Source: Bacteroidota bacterium
GTDB lineage: Bacteria; Bacteroidota; Bacteroidia; Flavobacteriales; Crocinitomicaceae
Reading direction: 5' to 3'
DNA length: 22,793 bases
Assembly: GCA_029558435.1 (NCBI GenBank)
Contig: JAKQEZ010000401.1
Location: 1 to 22,793, forward strand
This document shows, in pieces, positions 1 through 7,885 of this stretch (position 1 is its first letter; the number at the start of each line of letters is the position of its first letter). The notes beneath the pieces are model-generated. The model was not told the DNA's origin. It worked only from the letters and a program-made list of their open reading frames with translations, and searched no databases. Made by a program: the position numbers and the translations under genes.

Positions 1-47
1 AAGGACTGAAAATCCTTGTGTCCCTGGTTCGATTCCTGGAGGCACCA
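1..47 (+). tRNA. tRNA-Phe (GAA), 3' part only
   Basis: The window opens inside a tRNA gene. The anticodon arm is visible: stem AAGGA (1-5) pairs with TCCTT (13-17) around the loop CTGAAAA, which puts anticodon GAA at 8-10 and so reads phenylalanine codons. A 5-nt variable loop follows, then the T arm with loop TTCGATT (28-34), then the acceptor 3' strand AGGCACC (40-46) and discriminator A47. No CCA tail is encoded, so it would be added by the nucleotidyltransferase. The T stem (23-27 with 35-39) has one T-T mismatch in the middle pair. The 5' half (acceptor 5' strand, D arm) lies outside the window. Confidence 0.93.
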
Positions 48-53
48 CATTAG

Positions 54-81
54 AAAGCGAGGTTTTTACCTCGCTTTTTTT
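54..81 (+). terminator. Rho-independent terminator of tRNA-Phe
   Basis: Arms AAAGCGAGGT (54-63) and ACCTCGCTTT (68-77) form a 10-bp hairpin with a 4-T loop, followed directly by a T run ending at 81. It starts 7 nt after the tRNA 3' end. On the minus strand the hairpin also lies downstream of the glycosyltransferase operon, but without a good T run there, so it is mainly a plus-strand terminator. Confidence 0.9.
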
Positions 82-149
82 GTTTAAACAAACTACTATG
101 AATTATTACGGATCAAGTTCAAAAGTTGGGGACTAAGCATAAATTTGAG

Positions 150-1265
150 TTAAACTTCGTTCAACGCTGCCAATACTCCTGCAACTTCCTTATCAAGTGA
201 GTAATTATCCATTGCTTCTTGTTGAATGGCTGTTAAATCCAATTGCCCTTCTTCCATTTTTTTGCGCAAAGAATAATACGCTGCAATAAAAGACGCTTCG
301 TTATTGAAACTGTATAAATCACCACGTGTGCCATGTCCTAAAACTTCGGGTGTACCACTGGTGTTGGTTCCTATCACTGGAGTTTTGGAAAATTGCGCCT
401 CTACGGTTACCATTCCAAATGTTTCGCCTTCGCTTGACATAACAAACAAATCAATGGCAGCATAAAATTGCAATACTTCGTTGGTGGAGGGTGCAAACAA
501 TACCTTTTTTTCTAGCTGATTTTTGGCAATGTACTGCTTAACCTTTTCATAATAGAGAGCTCCTTTTGGATCGTCAACAGTGGGATTGCCTACAATGAGT
601 AAAAAGACATTTTCACCTGTATCTATGAGTTTTTTTAAGGTTTGCACCAAAAACAATTGTCCTTTTTTTTCATCAATTCGCCCTAAAACGCCAATTACAA
701 ATGCATCGGATTGAAATCCAAAAAATTGTTGTGCTGCTTGTCTAGAGGGTTGTTCTTGCAAAAATGGTTCTTTGCGCACACCTAAAGGAACTATTCTAAT
801 TTTTTCTGCTGCAAGTGTAGTTTTTTCCAAAGCTTCTTGTCGCAACCATTCCAAAGGTGTCAACCACAAATCAACTGCTTTGAAACGCAAACGCTGAAAA
901 AATCCTTTTTTGGGAATACCAATTTGCATTTGTTGTTGGTGTATGATTTTCAACGCTTTGTTTTTACGCTTTGCCCACATAAGCAGGTCTAAATCAGGAC
1001 GAAAAGCAGTAAAAACTTTTGTAATTTGGTTGGTTTTGCAATAATTAGCTACTACTTGCGCATTGTTGAAATCAAAGTATTTTTTGACTTTTTTTAATTG
1101 TAAAACACACTCAAATTTGCCCTCAATTTTTTGAGCAAAAGTGGTATTTTCTTGACACACCATAAAAATACGAATGCCGTGTTGTTGCAATTCGGTTGCC
1201 AATTTGACAACGTTCATTTCCAACCCTCCCCATCCTGTTGATGTGTTTACAATTAAAACGTTCAT
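150..1265 (-). CDS. GT4-family glycosyltransferase
   Basis: A 371-residue cytosolic or membrane-associated glycosyltransferase of the GT-B fold, family GT4 type. It probably transfers a sugar from a nucleotide-sugar donor to a lipid-linked or surface glycan acceptor. The N-terminal Rossmann-like half has the glycine-rich loop GWGGLE (11-16). The C-terminal half has GRIDEKKGQ (195-203), which supplies phosphate-contacting Arg/Lys, and the donor-site E-x7-E motif at E281 and E289, inside SSEGETFGMVTVEA. No signal peptide or transmembrane segment is visible. Its ATG overlaps the methyltransferase stop codon (ATGA), so the two are translationally coupled. The sugar and acceptor cannot be told from sequence. 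No other glycan-assembly gene sits next to it, and the partner is an RNA-modifying enzyme, so the linkage may not be functional. Confidence 0.92.
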   Translation of the reverse strand: MNVLIVNTSTGWGGLEMNVVKLATELQQHGIRIFMVCQENTTFAQKIEGKFECVLQLKKVKKYFDFNNAQVVANYCKTNQITKVFTAFRPDLDLLMWAKRKNKALKIIHQQQMQIGIPKKGFFQRLRFKAVDLWLTPLEWLRQEALEKTTLAAEKIRIVPLGVRKEPFLQEQPSRQAAQQFFGFQSDAFVIGVLGRIDEKKGQLFLVQTLKKLIDTGENVFLLIVGNPTVDDPKGALYYEKVKQYIAKNQLEKKVLFAPSTNEVLQFYAAIDLFVMSSEGETFGMVTVEAQFSKTPVIGTNTSGTPEVLGHGTRGDLYSFNNEASFIAAYYSLRKKMEEGQLDLTAIQQEAMDNYSLDKEVAGVLAALNEV

Positions 1266-2467
1266 TTACTTTCGTTGTTTTGGTATTGGTCGCGTTTTGA
1301 ACCTGCATAAATGCTATATTTTCTAAAACTACATTCCAAACTACCGTTAAACAATTTGATTTTTGCTTCTGGTCGTAAACCTACCGTTTTCAATCCTTCC
1401 TCGCTAGAAGAAATCAACCAGCAATCAAAACCTTGCATTTCGGTTTTCATCCAATCGCCAATGCGTGCATATAAATCTGGGATGTTATCGCCCATACGCT
1501 CACCATAAGGCGGGTTGGTAATAACCATTCCTTTTTCAAAACCAGGGTTTTTAACTTCATCAAACGATTGCGTGCTCACCTCAACAAAACGGCCTATGCT
1601 CAATCTTCTTAAATTTCTTTTAGCCTTTAACATCATTTCAGAACTAATGTCGGAACCGATGATTTGCACTGGTAATTTGCGTACAGAACGGGATGTTTCT
1701 ACTGCTTTTTGGTAAAGCTCATTCCACGATTTTTCATCAAAATTGGAGAAATTTTTAAATGCATAATGCTGACGCTCAATAGTGGACGGAATACCCGAAG
1801 CATACAAGGCTGCTTCAATTAAAATTGTTCCAGAACCACAAAACGGATCAATTAATGGTGTTTTTTTATCCCATTTTGCCAAACGAATCATACCGGCAGC
1901 CAACACCTCGTTGAGTGGAGCATCACCCGTATCGTCGCGATAACCACGTTGATACAAAGGCAAGCCACTAGAGTTGAGTGAAATAATAACTTTATCTTCG
2001 TTGATATGCACATCAATATGCACTTGCGGATTTTTTGCATTTACATCCGGGCGTTTGCCTGTTTTATCACGAAAAACATCAACAATAGCATCTTTTAGCA
2101 ACAAAAACGGAAATTTAGTATGACGAAACAAGTGCGACATCACCACACCTTTTACGGCAAACGTTTTATTTTCATCAAAATATGCTGTCCAATCTATTTT
2201 TTTTGCTTGTTTGTACAAATCTTGCTCATCGCGAATTCTAAAAAACGCAATTTCCACCAAAATAGAAAGGGCGCAACGCAAGTTAAGGTTCATGTTGTAC
2301 ACATCTTTCCACGATGCTTCCAATTGAACCGCACGATTCAGTACAACAATATTGCTGTAACCTAACTCAATAAGTTCCTCTTTTAAAACGTTTTCTAAAC
2401 CAAACAAGGTTTTGATGGTTACTAAAAGATTTTCATTAGGATTTGAAGGGCGACTATACTTGCTCAC
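1262..2467 (-). CDS. THUMP-domain class I SAM-dependent RNA methyltransferase
   Basis: Related to the N-terminal (RlmL) half of the 23S rRNA guanine-N2 methyltransferase and to TrmN-like enzymes, so it most likely methylates a guanine in rRNA or tRNA. In the longest frame (start 2533, 423 aa) the THUMP RNA-binding region is about 60-185, SAM motif I is DPFCGSGT (229-236), the acidic loop is GSD (293-295) and the catalytic motif IV is NPPY (340-343). I prefer the GTG at 2467 (401 aa). It begins about a dozen residues before the conserved KTLFGLE motif, as is usual in the family. The 22 extra residues from the ATG at 2533 run antisense to the neighbouring signal peptide and upstream of the likely promoter. 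The stop overlaps the glycosyltransferase ATG. The exact target nucleotide is unknown. Confidence 0.9.
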   Translation of the reverse strand: MSKYSRPSNPNENLLVTIKTLFGLENVLKEELIELGYSNIVVLNRAVQLEASWKDVYNMNLNLRCALSILVEIAFFRIRDEQDLYKQAKKIDWTAYFDENKTFAVKGVVMSHLFRHTKFPFLLLKDAIVDVFRDKTGKRPDVNAKNPQVHIDVHINEDKVIISLNSSGLPLYQRGYRDDTGDAPLNEVLAAGMIRLAKWDKKTPLIDPFCGSGTILIEAALYASGIPSTIERQHYAFKNFSNFDEKSWNELYQKAVETSRSVRKLPVQIIGSDISSEMMLKAKRNLRRLSIGRFVEVSTQSFDEVKNPGFEKGMVITNPPYGERMGDNIPDLYARIGDWMKTEMQGFDCWLISSSEEGLKTVGLRPEAKIKLFNGSLECSFRKYSIYAGSKRDQYQNNESK

Positions 2468-2479
2468 GTTTTTTTCAAT

Positions 2480-2487
2480 TAAATTTA
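2480..2487 (-). promoter_or_regulatory. Putative -7 box of methyltransferase-GT operon
   Basis: Read on the minus strand this is TAAATTTA, 7 of 8 matches to the Bacteroidota -7 consensus TAnnTTTG. It lies 12 nt upstream of the preferred GTG start at 2467. It forms the left part of a 16-bp perfect palindrome (2481-2496) shared with the divergent gene. No clear -33 TTG was found. Confidence 0.4.
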
Positions 2488-2489
2488 TA

Positions 2490-2497
2490 TAAATTTG
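2490..2497 (+). promoter_or_regulatory. Putative -7 box of patatin-barrel gene
   Basis: TAAATTTG is a full match to TAnnTTTG. It places transcription start near 2503, downstream of the TTG at 2495, and favours the TTG at 2513 as the real start codon. No good -33 element is visible. It is the right part of the 2481-2496 palindrome. Confidence 0.5.
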
Positions 2498-2512
2498 TAC
2501 AAAAGAAAGAAA

Positions 2513-4801
2513 TTGAAAGCAATATTCCGCCATCTTTTTGCAATTGTTGTGTTTACCCAGTCATTTTTTATGTTGGGGCAAGAAAAAATTGGATTGGTTT
2601 TAAGTGGTGGTGGTGCTACTGGTTTGGCGCATATTGGTGTAATCAAAGCATTGGAAGAAAATGGAATTCCTATTGATTATATTTCAGGAACATCCATGGG
2701 GGCATTGGTGGGTGGAATGTATGCTGCAGGATATAGTCCCGAAGAAATTGAAGCTTTTGCCAAATCGGATGCTTTTTTGAAAATGGCTACGGGGCAAATT
2801 GAAACACACCAACGATTTGCCTATCGTGAGTCGGATGAGAATGCCGCTATGTTTAAGTTTGGAATTGCCATTGATAGTTCCATTCTTACGTCTATTCCCA
2901 CTCATTACCGTTCATCGGCGTATGTGGATTATAAGTTGTTGGAATTATACGGTCCCGTTGGAGAAATGGTCCACAATAATTTTGACAGTTTGTTTGTTCC
3001 CTATCGTTGTGTTGCTTCGGATATTGCCAACAAAAAATCGGTGGTGTTTCGTTCTGGAAAACTCAACCAAGCCATACGCGCGTCCATGACCTATCCATTT
3101 TATTTTGAAGCAATTGAAGTCAATAAAACCTTATTATTTGATGGGGGACTTTACAACAATTTTCCAGCAGATGTAATGTTTAATGATTTTAACGTTGACT
3201 ATATTATTGGAAGCAATGTTTCTTACAACAATCCAAAACCCAAACGCAATAATATCATTAGTCAGATTTCCAATATGTTGATGTTTTATTCCAACTATAC
3301 CATTCCGTGTGAAAGTGGAATTTTGATTCAACCTGATATTAAATCAACTACATTTGAATTTAAAGATGCTGCAGAAATTATAGCAGAAGGTTATCGACAA
3401 GCCCAACCCTATATTGATTCCATTTTGCAACATACAACCAGAAGAGTAAGTAAAGAAGAATTGCAACAACGTAGAGCTGCCTTTCGAAATAAAATTATTC
3501 CTGTTCAAATTTCCAGTGTCACCACCAATATGCGCAAGCAAAAGCCATTTAGTTTTGCAAAAAACTCGATGATACGCCGAAAGGAAGAGAAGGTAAATGC
3601 AAAAGTATTTGAGCGCCGTTATTTTAGATTGCGGGCAACACCTCAAATTGGTTTCTTGTTTCCAACATTAAGTTTAAAACAAGACAGCACTTATAATTTA
3701 GATTTAACCGTAAATAAAGCCAAAGACTTTAATTTTGAAATAGGAGGACATTTTTCTACACGTGCTGTAAACACAGGATTTATTGGTGTTTCCTACAGTC
3801 ATATTGGTAAGGTAGCTGCCAAGGTATATGCCAATTCCTATTTTGGAAAATTCTACACCTCAGTAAAAACAGAAGTTGGTATGGACATTCCTTCTACTTA
3901 TCCTGTCAATATTTCGGGGAATTTTGTGTTAAATAAATTGGATTACTTTAGAAGCTTTGCCACCTTTTTTGCACCTGAACGTCCTTCGTTTCTTGTACAA
4001 AATGAAATGTATACAGGATTAGAATTTAAACAACCTATTTGGAATTCTATTAAAAGTACGTTTGGTGGACGTTATTTTTTATTAGAAGACCGCTATTACC
4101 AGGATAAAAACTTCACAAATGCTGACACTACCGATTTTACTCAATTTCAAGGTTTTACTGCTAGTTGGGAGTTGGTTCAAAACACATTGAATAGAAAACA
4201 ATTTGCAACTTCTGGTCATTTTGCTGCTTTAAAAATTCGCTACATCAATGGTAGAGAGCATTCAAAATCGGGTACAACTGCGCCCATTCCATTTGACAAT
4301 TATAAATACCACTCATGGATTAGTATTTCAGGAGAATTTCAATCCTATCCTGTTAGCTTAAAGTTTTTTCATCTTGGGTTGCACGGAAATGCTGTTTTCA
4401 ACTCACAATCCTTGTTTTCCAACTATACAGCCTCTTTACTATCACTGAATGCTTATACACCATTGCCCGATATGGCTACGTATTTTATGTCAGAGTTTAG
4501 AAGCCCACAGTATGTAGGTGCAGGTTTAAATTTAGTGTTTACAATTAAAAAAGTATTAGATATTCGTGCTGATGGCTATTATTATCAACCCTTCCGAGCT
4601 TTGGTAAAAAACGACGATGGAACTTTTGGATATGCCAAACCATTTAAAGGAGAATCCTTTGTTGCCTCTGCATCTATTATCTATCATTCGCCGGTTGGAC
4701 CCTTACGCGCCACTTTTAATTATTTCCCAAAACAACATATTCCATACGCTTTTCAAATAAGCTTTGGTTATGTTTTATTCAATGCGCGTGCAATTCGCTA
4801 A
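2513..4801 (+). CDS. Patatin-like phospholipase fused to BamA-type outer-membrane barrel
   Basis: Two-part outer-membrane protein. The N-terminal half is a patatin lipid hydrolase. The C-terminal half resembles the BamA/Omp85 surface-antigen barrel, an arrangement like the PlpD type Vd proteins. Numbered from the longest frame (2495, 768 aa): a hydrophobic signal segment at about 10-28; the oxyanion loop GGGATG (38-43); the nucleophile elbow GTSMG with Ser67; and the second dyad residue Asp216 in DGGLYNNF. A POTRA-like linker spans about 330-400. Beta-rich barrel sequence with alternating aromatic residues fills about 400-768. I chose the TTG at 2513 because the TTG at 2495 overlaps the -7 box, and starting at the first ATG (2570) would delete the signal peptide. 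It probably cleaves phospholipid at the cell surface or periplasm; the substrate is unknown. Divergent from the methyltransferase. Confidence 0.9.
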   Translation: MKAIFRHLFAIVVFTQSFFMLGQEKIGLVLSGGGATGLAHIGVIKALEENGIPIDYISGTSMGALVGGMYAAGYSPEEIEAFAKSDAFLKMATGQIETHQRFAYRESDENAAMFKFGIAIDSSILTSIPTHYRSSAYVDYKLLELYGPVGEMVHNNFDSLFVPYRCVASDIANKKSVVFRSGKLNQAIRASMTYPFYFEAIEVNKTLLFDGGLYNNFPADVMFNDFNVDYIIGSNVSYNNPKPKRNNIISQISNMLMFYSNYTIPCESGILIQPDIKSTTFEFKDAAEIIAEGYRQAQPYIDSILQHTTRRVSKEELQQRRAAFRNKIIPVQISSVTTNMRKQKPFSFAKNSMIRRKEEKVNAKVFERRYFRLRATPQIGFLFPTLSLKQDSTYNLDLTVNKAKDFNFEIGGHFSTRAVNTGFIGVSYSHIGKVAAKVYANSYFGKFYTSVKTEVGMDIPSTYPVNISGNFVLNKLDYFRSFATFFAPERPSFLVQNEMYTGLEFKQPIWNSIKSTFGGRYFLLEDRYYQDKNFTNADTTDFTQFQGFTASWELVQNTLNRKQFATSGHFAALKIRYINGREHSKSGTTAPIPFDNYKYHSWISISGEFQSYPVSLKFFHLGLHGNAVFNSQSLFSNYTASLLSLNAYTPLPDMATYFMSEFRSPQYVGAGLNLVFTIKKVLDIRADGYYYQPFRALVKNDDGTFGYAKPFKGESFVASASIIYHSPVGPLRATFNYFPKQHIPYAFQISFGYVLFNARAIR

Positions 4802-4851
4802 ATCAAACCATAATTTTTCTAAAAATATTATGCTCGCATAAAATATTTTGT

Positions 4852-4876
4852 TACTTTTAGCATTGTTAAATGTAAC
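4852..4876 (+). promoter_or_regulatory. Possible MarR promoter and operator
   Basis: TACTTTTA (4852-4859) matches 7 of 8 positions of TAnnTTTG and lies 20 nt before the MarR start. Just downstream is a small inverted repeat GTTA-AATG-TAAC (4865-4876) next to the start codon, a plausible autoregulatory operator. No -33 TTG is seen at the right distance, so this is a weak call. Confidence 0.3.
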
Positions 4877-4879
4877 TTA

Positions 4880-5329
4880 ATGTCAGACATCAATCAATTA
4901 ATCATAGATTCTTCCATTCGTTCGGCTTGGTTCAAGCTGTCAAGAATGTATAACCAAAAAGCGTTGGAACACGGTCTCACAATGTCCATTGGATTTATTT
5001 TAATGAACATCGATAAAGAAGGTACGCCCAGCACGCAATTGGGGCCGCGTATGGGAATGCAAGCCACATCACTTTCTCGCACCTTAAAAACGATGGAAGA
5101 AAAAGGGTTAATTGAACGCAAAGAAGAGGGTAATGATAAACGTAAAGTTTTAATTTTCCTAACTAAAAGTGGTGTTGACACTCGCCGAGAAGTGCGCAAT
5201 TTCTTAGTTGATTTTAATAACAAAGTAGTAGAAAATATTTCCTCATCGAAATTAAAAGTGTTTTTTGAAGTGATTCAAAAAATAGACGATTTAATTGACA
5301 GTGAAATTCAAGAAAATAAAAATAAATAA
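4880..5329 (+). CDS. MarR-family transcriptional regulator
   Basis: A 149-residue winged-helix DNA-binding protein, the normal MarR length. Helices at about 5-30 and 115-145 would form the dimer interface. The winged helix-turn-helix is about 35-105, with the recognition-helix stretch SLSRTLKTMEEKGLI and the wing DKRKVLIFLTKSG. Only 8 nt separate it from the beta-oxidation gene downstream, so they form one transcript. It is therefore inferred to control that gene, probably as a repressor released by a fatty acid or acyl-CoA, in line with MarR regulators found beside fad genes in Bacteroidota. The ligand is inference. The ATG is the only suitable start, and a candidate operator lies immediately before it. 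Confidence 0.92.
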   Translation: MSDINQLIIDSSIRSAWFKLSRMYNQKALEHGLTMSIGFILMNIDKEGTPSTQLGPRMGMQATSLSRTLKTMEEKGLIERKEEGNDKRKVLIFLTKSGVDTRREVRNFLVDFNNKVVENISSSKLKVFFEVIQKIDDLIDSEIQENKNK

Positions 5330-5337
5330 CATTAAAA

Positions 5338-7743
5338 ATGAGCAGAATAATTAAAAAAGTAGCCGTTTTAGGTTCTGGAGTAATGGGCTCTAGAATTGCT
5401 TGCCATTTTGCAAATATTGGTTGTGAAGTTGTTTTATTGGACATCGTTCCAAGAGAATTAAACGATGCAGAAAAAGCAAAAGGTTTAACTTTAGAAGATA
5501 AAGTTGTACGCAACAGAATTGTAAACGATGAATTGCAAGCAACGTTAAAGTCAAATCCATCGCCAATTTATTTGCAATCGTTTGCACAACGCATTAAAAC
5601 AGGAAATTTTGATGACGATTTAAAAGAAATTGCATCGTGTGATTGGGTGATTGAAGTTGTGGTAGAACGTTTAGACATCAAAAAACAAGTGTTTGAAAAT
5701 GTTGAGAAATTCCGTAAACCTGGAACTATTATTTCATCCAACACCTCTGGTATTCCAATTCATTTAATGTTGGACGGAAGAAGTGATGATTTTAAAGCAC
5801 ATTTCTTAGGAACGCATTTCTTCAACCCTCCACGCTATTTACAATTATTGGAAATCATACCGACTCCTGAAACAAAAACAGAAATTGTTGACTTCTTAAT
5901 GGATTTTGGAAGTCGCTATTTAGGTAAAAAGACGGTTTTATGTAAAGACACACCAGCATTTATTGCTAACCGCGTTGGGGTTTACTCCATTATGGCATTG
6001 TTTCATGTAATTAAAGAAGCAGGCTTAACGGTTGAACAAGTAGATAAATTAACAGGTCCAGTGATGGGGCGACCAAAATCGGCAACATTTAGAACTTGCG
6101 ACGTGGTTGGTTTGGATACCTTGGTGCATGTTGCCAATGGGTTAAAAGCCAATTGCCCGAACGATGAAGAGAAAGCATTATTTGAATTGCCCGACTATAT
6201 CACTAAAATGGTAGAAAACGGTTGGATTGGTGCAAAAGCTGGTCAAGGGTTCTACAAAAAAGTGAAAAAAGAAGACGGCAGCAGTGAAATTATGGTGCTA
6301 GACCTGAATACGTTGGAATACCGCTCGCAAGAAAAAGTAAAATTTGCTACGCTTGAAATGGTGAAACCTATCGAAGATTTGAAACAACGTACCAAAATGT
6401 TGTTTATGGGGCAAGATGCGGCTGGTAAATTGTTCAATCAACTATTTGGAGGTTTGTTTGCTTATGTAAGCAATCGCATACCAGAAATTGCAGATGACTT
6501 GTATAAAATTGACGATGCAATTAAAGCTGGTTTTGGTTGGGAACTTGGGCCGTTTGAAACATGGGACTTGATTGGTATTGAGCAAGGTTTGAAATTAATT
6601 GCTAAAAACAACAAAAAAGCGGCACTTTGGGTAGAAGACATGAAAGCTGCTGGCTTTAATTCATTCTACAAATCAGAAGGTGGTAAACGTTATTTTTACG
6701 ACATCCAAACAAAAACTTATCAAATCATTCCTGGTACAGAAAACTTGGTTGATTTAGAAGCATTGCGCAGTGAGAAAAAAGTTTGGGGCAATTCAGACGT
6801 AACGGTTGTTGATTTAGGCGATGGTATTTTGAACCTCGAATTCCACACAAAAATGAACACCATTGGAGGTGGAGTGATTGAGGGAATCAACAAAGCAATT
6901 GATTTAGCCGAGAGCAACTACAAAGGGTTGGTGATTTCAAACAACGGTCAAAATTTCTCTGCTGGAGCTAATGTGGGATTGATTTTCATGATGGCTGCCG
7001 AACAAGATTTTGATGAATTGAACTTCTCCATTAAAGCATTCCAAGACACCATGATGCGCGTGCGTTATTCTAACATTCCAGTAATTGTTGCACCTCACAA
7101 CATGGCTTTAGGTGGCGGATGCGAGTTGTCAATGCATTCTGACAAGGTGGTGGCGCATGCTGAATTGTACATGGGCTTAGTAGAGTTTGGTGTTGGACTA
7201 ATTCCTGGTGGAGGTGGTTCCAAAGAATTCGCAAAACGCTTTTCAGACGATATGAAAAAAGGCGATATTAAAATCAATCGTTTCAGAGATCGTTTCTTGA
7301 CTATTGGACAAGCCAAAGTTTCAACGTCTGCATACGAAGCATTTGAATTAGGGTATTTAAGACCTGGAACAGATGAAGTTGTGGTTAGCCGTAGTCACCA
7401 ATTAACTCGTGCAAAACAAGCCGCATTGGAAATGGCAAACAAAGGTTACATTGCACCAAAACGTGAGAAAAACATCACCGTTGTGGGTCAAGAAGGATTG
7501 GGAATTGTGTATGTAGGTGCCAACTCAATGACATCAGGAAAATACATTTCAGAACACGATCAATTGATTTCTGAGAAATTAGGTTTTGTATTGTGTGGAG
7601 GTGATTTATCTGAAAACACCGTAGTTTCAGAACAATATCTATTGGATTTAGAACGTAAAGCCTTTTTAGAGTTGTGTGCTGAACCTAAAACATTGGAACG
7701 ACTTCAGAGTTTAGTGAAATTTGGAAAAATCCTTCGTAACTAA
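5338..7743 (+). CDS. FadN-type 3-hydroxyacyl-CoA dehydrogenase/enoyl-CoA hydratase
   Basis: Bifunctional beta-oxidation enzyme of 801 residues. It hydrates trans-2-enoyl-CoA and oxidises the resulting 3-hydroxyacyl-CoA with NAD. The domain order is dehydrogenase first, hydratase last, as in Bacillus FadN (about 790 aa) and opposite to E. coli FadB. The NAD-binding GSGVMG is at 12-17; the dehydrogenase core has HFFNPP (160-165, likely catalytic His160), Glu172 and PAFIANR (Asn211). The second dehydrogenase C-terminal region runs to about 450. The crotonase fold starts near 487, with the oxyanion loop SAGAN (541-545), Glu596 in GGGCE, Glu616 in LVEFG, and the PGGGG loop (623-627). All key residues look intact. 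It is cotranscribed with the MarR gene. The thiolase and acyl-CoA dehydrogenase genes that commonly follow are absent: a terminator comes within 30 nt. Confidence 0.95.
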   Translation: MSRIIKKVAVLGSGVMGSRIACHFANIGCEVVLLDIVPRELNDAEKAKGLTLEDKVVRNRIVNDELQATLKSNPSPIYLQSFAQRIKTGNFDDDLKEIASCDWVIEVVVERLDIKKQVFENVEKFRKPGTIISSNTSGIPIHLMLDGRSDDFKAHFLGTHFFNPPRYLQLLEIIPTPETKTEIVDFLMDFGSRYLGKKTVLCKDTPAFIANRVGVYSIMALFHVIKEAGLTVEQVDKLTGPVMGRPKSATFRTCDVVGLDTLVHVANGLKANCPNDEEKALFELPDYITKMVENGWIGAKAGQGFYKKVKKEDGSSEIMVLDLNTLEYRSQEKVKFATLEMVKPIEDLKQRTKMLFMGQDAAGKLFNQLFGGLFAYVSNRIPEIADDLYKIDDAIKAGFGWELGPFETWDLIGIEQGLKLIAKNNKKAALWVEDMKAAGFNSFYKSEGGKRYFYDIQTKTYQIIPGTENLVDLEALRSEKKVWGNSDVTVVDLGDGILNLEFHTKMNTIGGGVIEGINKAIDLAESNYKGLVISNNGQNFSAGANVGLIFMMAAEQDFDELNFSIKAFQDTMMRVRYSNIPVIVAPHNMALGGGCELSMHSDKVVAHAELYMGLVEFGVGLIPGGGGSKEFAKRFSDDMKKGDIKINRFRDRFLTIGQAKVSTSAYEAFELGYLRPGTDEVVVSRSHQLTRAKQAALEMANKGYIAPKREKNITVVGQEGLGIVYVGANSMTSGKYISEHDQLISEKLGFVLCGGDLSENTVVSEQYLLDLERKAFLELCAEPKTLERLQSLVKFGKILRN

Positions 7744-7770
7744 ACCAAAGTTTTCAATTATAAATCTCAA

Positions 7771-7812
7771 GAAAAGGTAGCGGGCAATAAAGTTCGTTAC
7801 CTTTTCGTTTTA
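7771..7812 (+). terminator. Terminator of MarR-fadN operon
   Basis: Arms at 7771-7782 (GAAAAGGTAGCG) and 7795-7806 (CGTTACCTTTTC) pair over 12 bp with one G-U, around a 12-nt loop. A short T-rich tail (CGTTTT) follows. It begins 27 nt after the stop codon. Confidence 0.75.
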
Positions 7813-7856
7813 TAGGATACTATCAAAATTACAACTTACAGGTTGTGATTTTTAGT

Positions 7857-7864
7857 TATATTTG
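7857..7864 (+). promoter_or_regulatory. -7 box of lipoprotein gene
   Basis: TATATTTG is a full match to TAnnTTTG, 21 nt upstream of the ATG at 7886. No -33 TTG is present at 17-23 nt. Instead an inverted repeat ACAAC-N6-GTTGT (7831-7846) sits in the upstream region and could be an operator. Confidence 0.55.
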
Positions 7865-7885
7865 AACTCAAATCAGCTAAGAATT

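Noticed and set aside
79..92. 14-bp palindrome TTTGTTTAAACAAA as an operator or attachment site
   Set aside because: It sits directly after the tRNA terminator and is A/T-simple. No integrase or duplicated tRNA end is present, so there is no support for an att site.
2495..2512. TTG at 2495 as the start of the patatin-barrel gene
   Set aside because: It overlaps the -7 box TAAATTTG, so it would lie upstream of the predicted transcript start. The TTG at 2513 keeps the signal peptide.
2468..2533. ATG at 2533 as the start of the methyltransferase
   Set aside because: The extra 22 residues are antisense to the neighbour's signal peptide, lie upstream of the likely promoter and extend beyond the usual family N-terminus.
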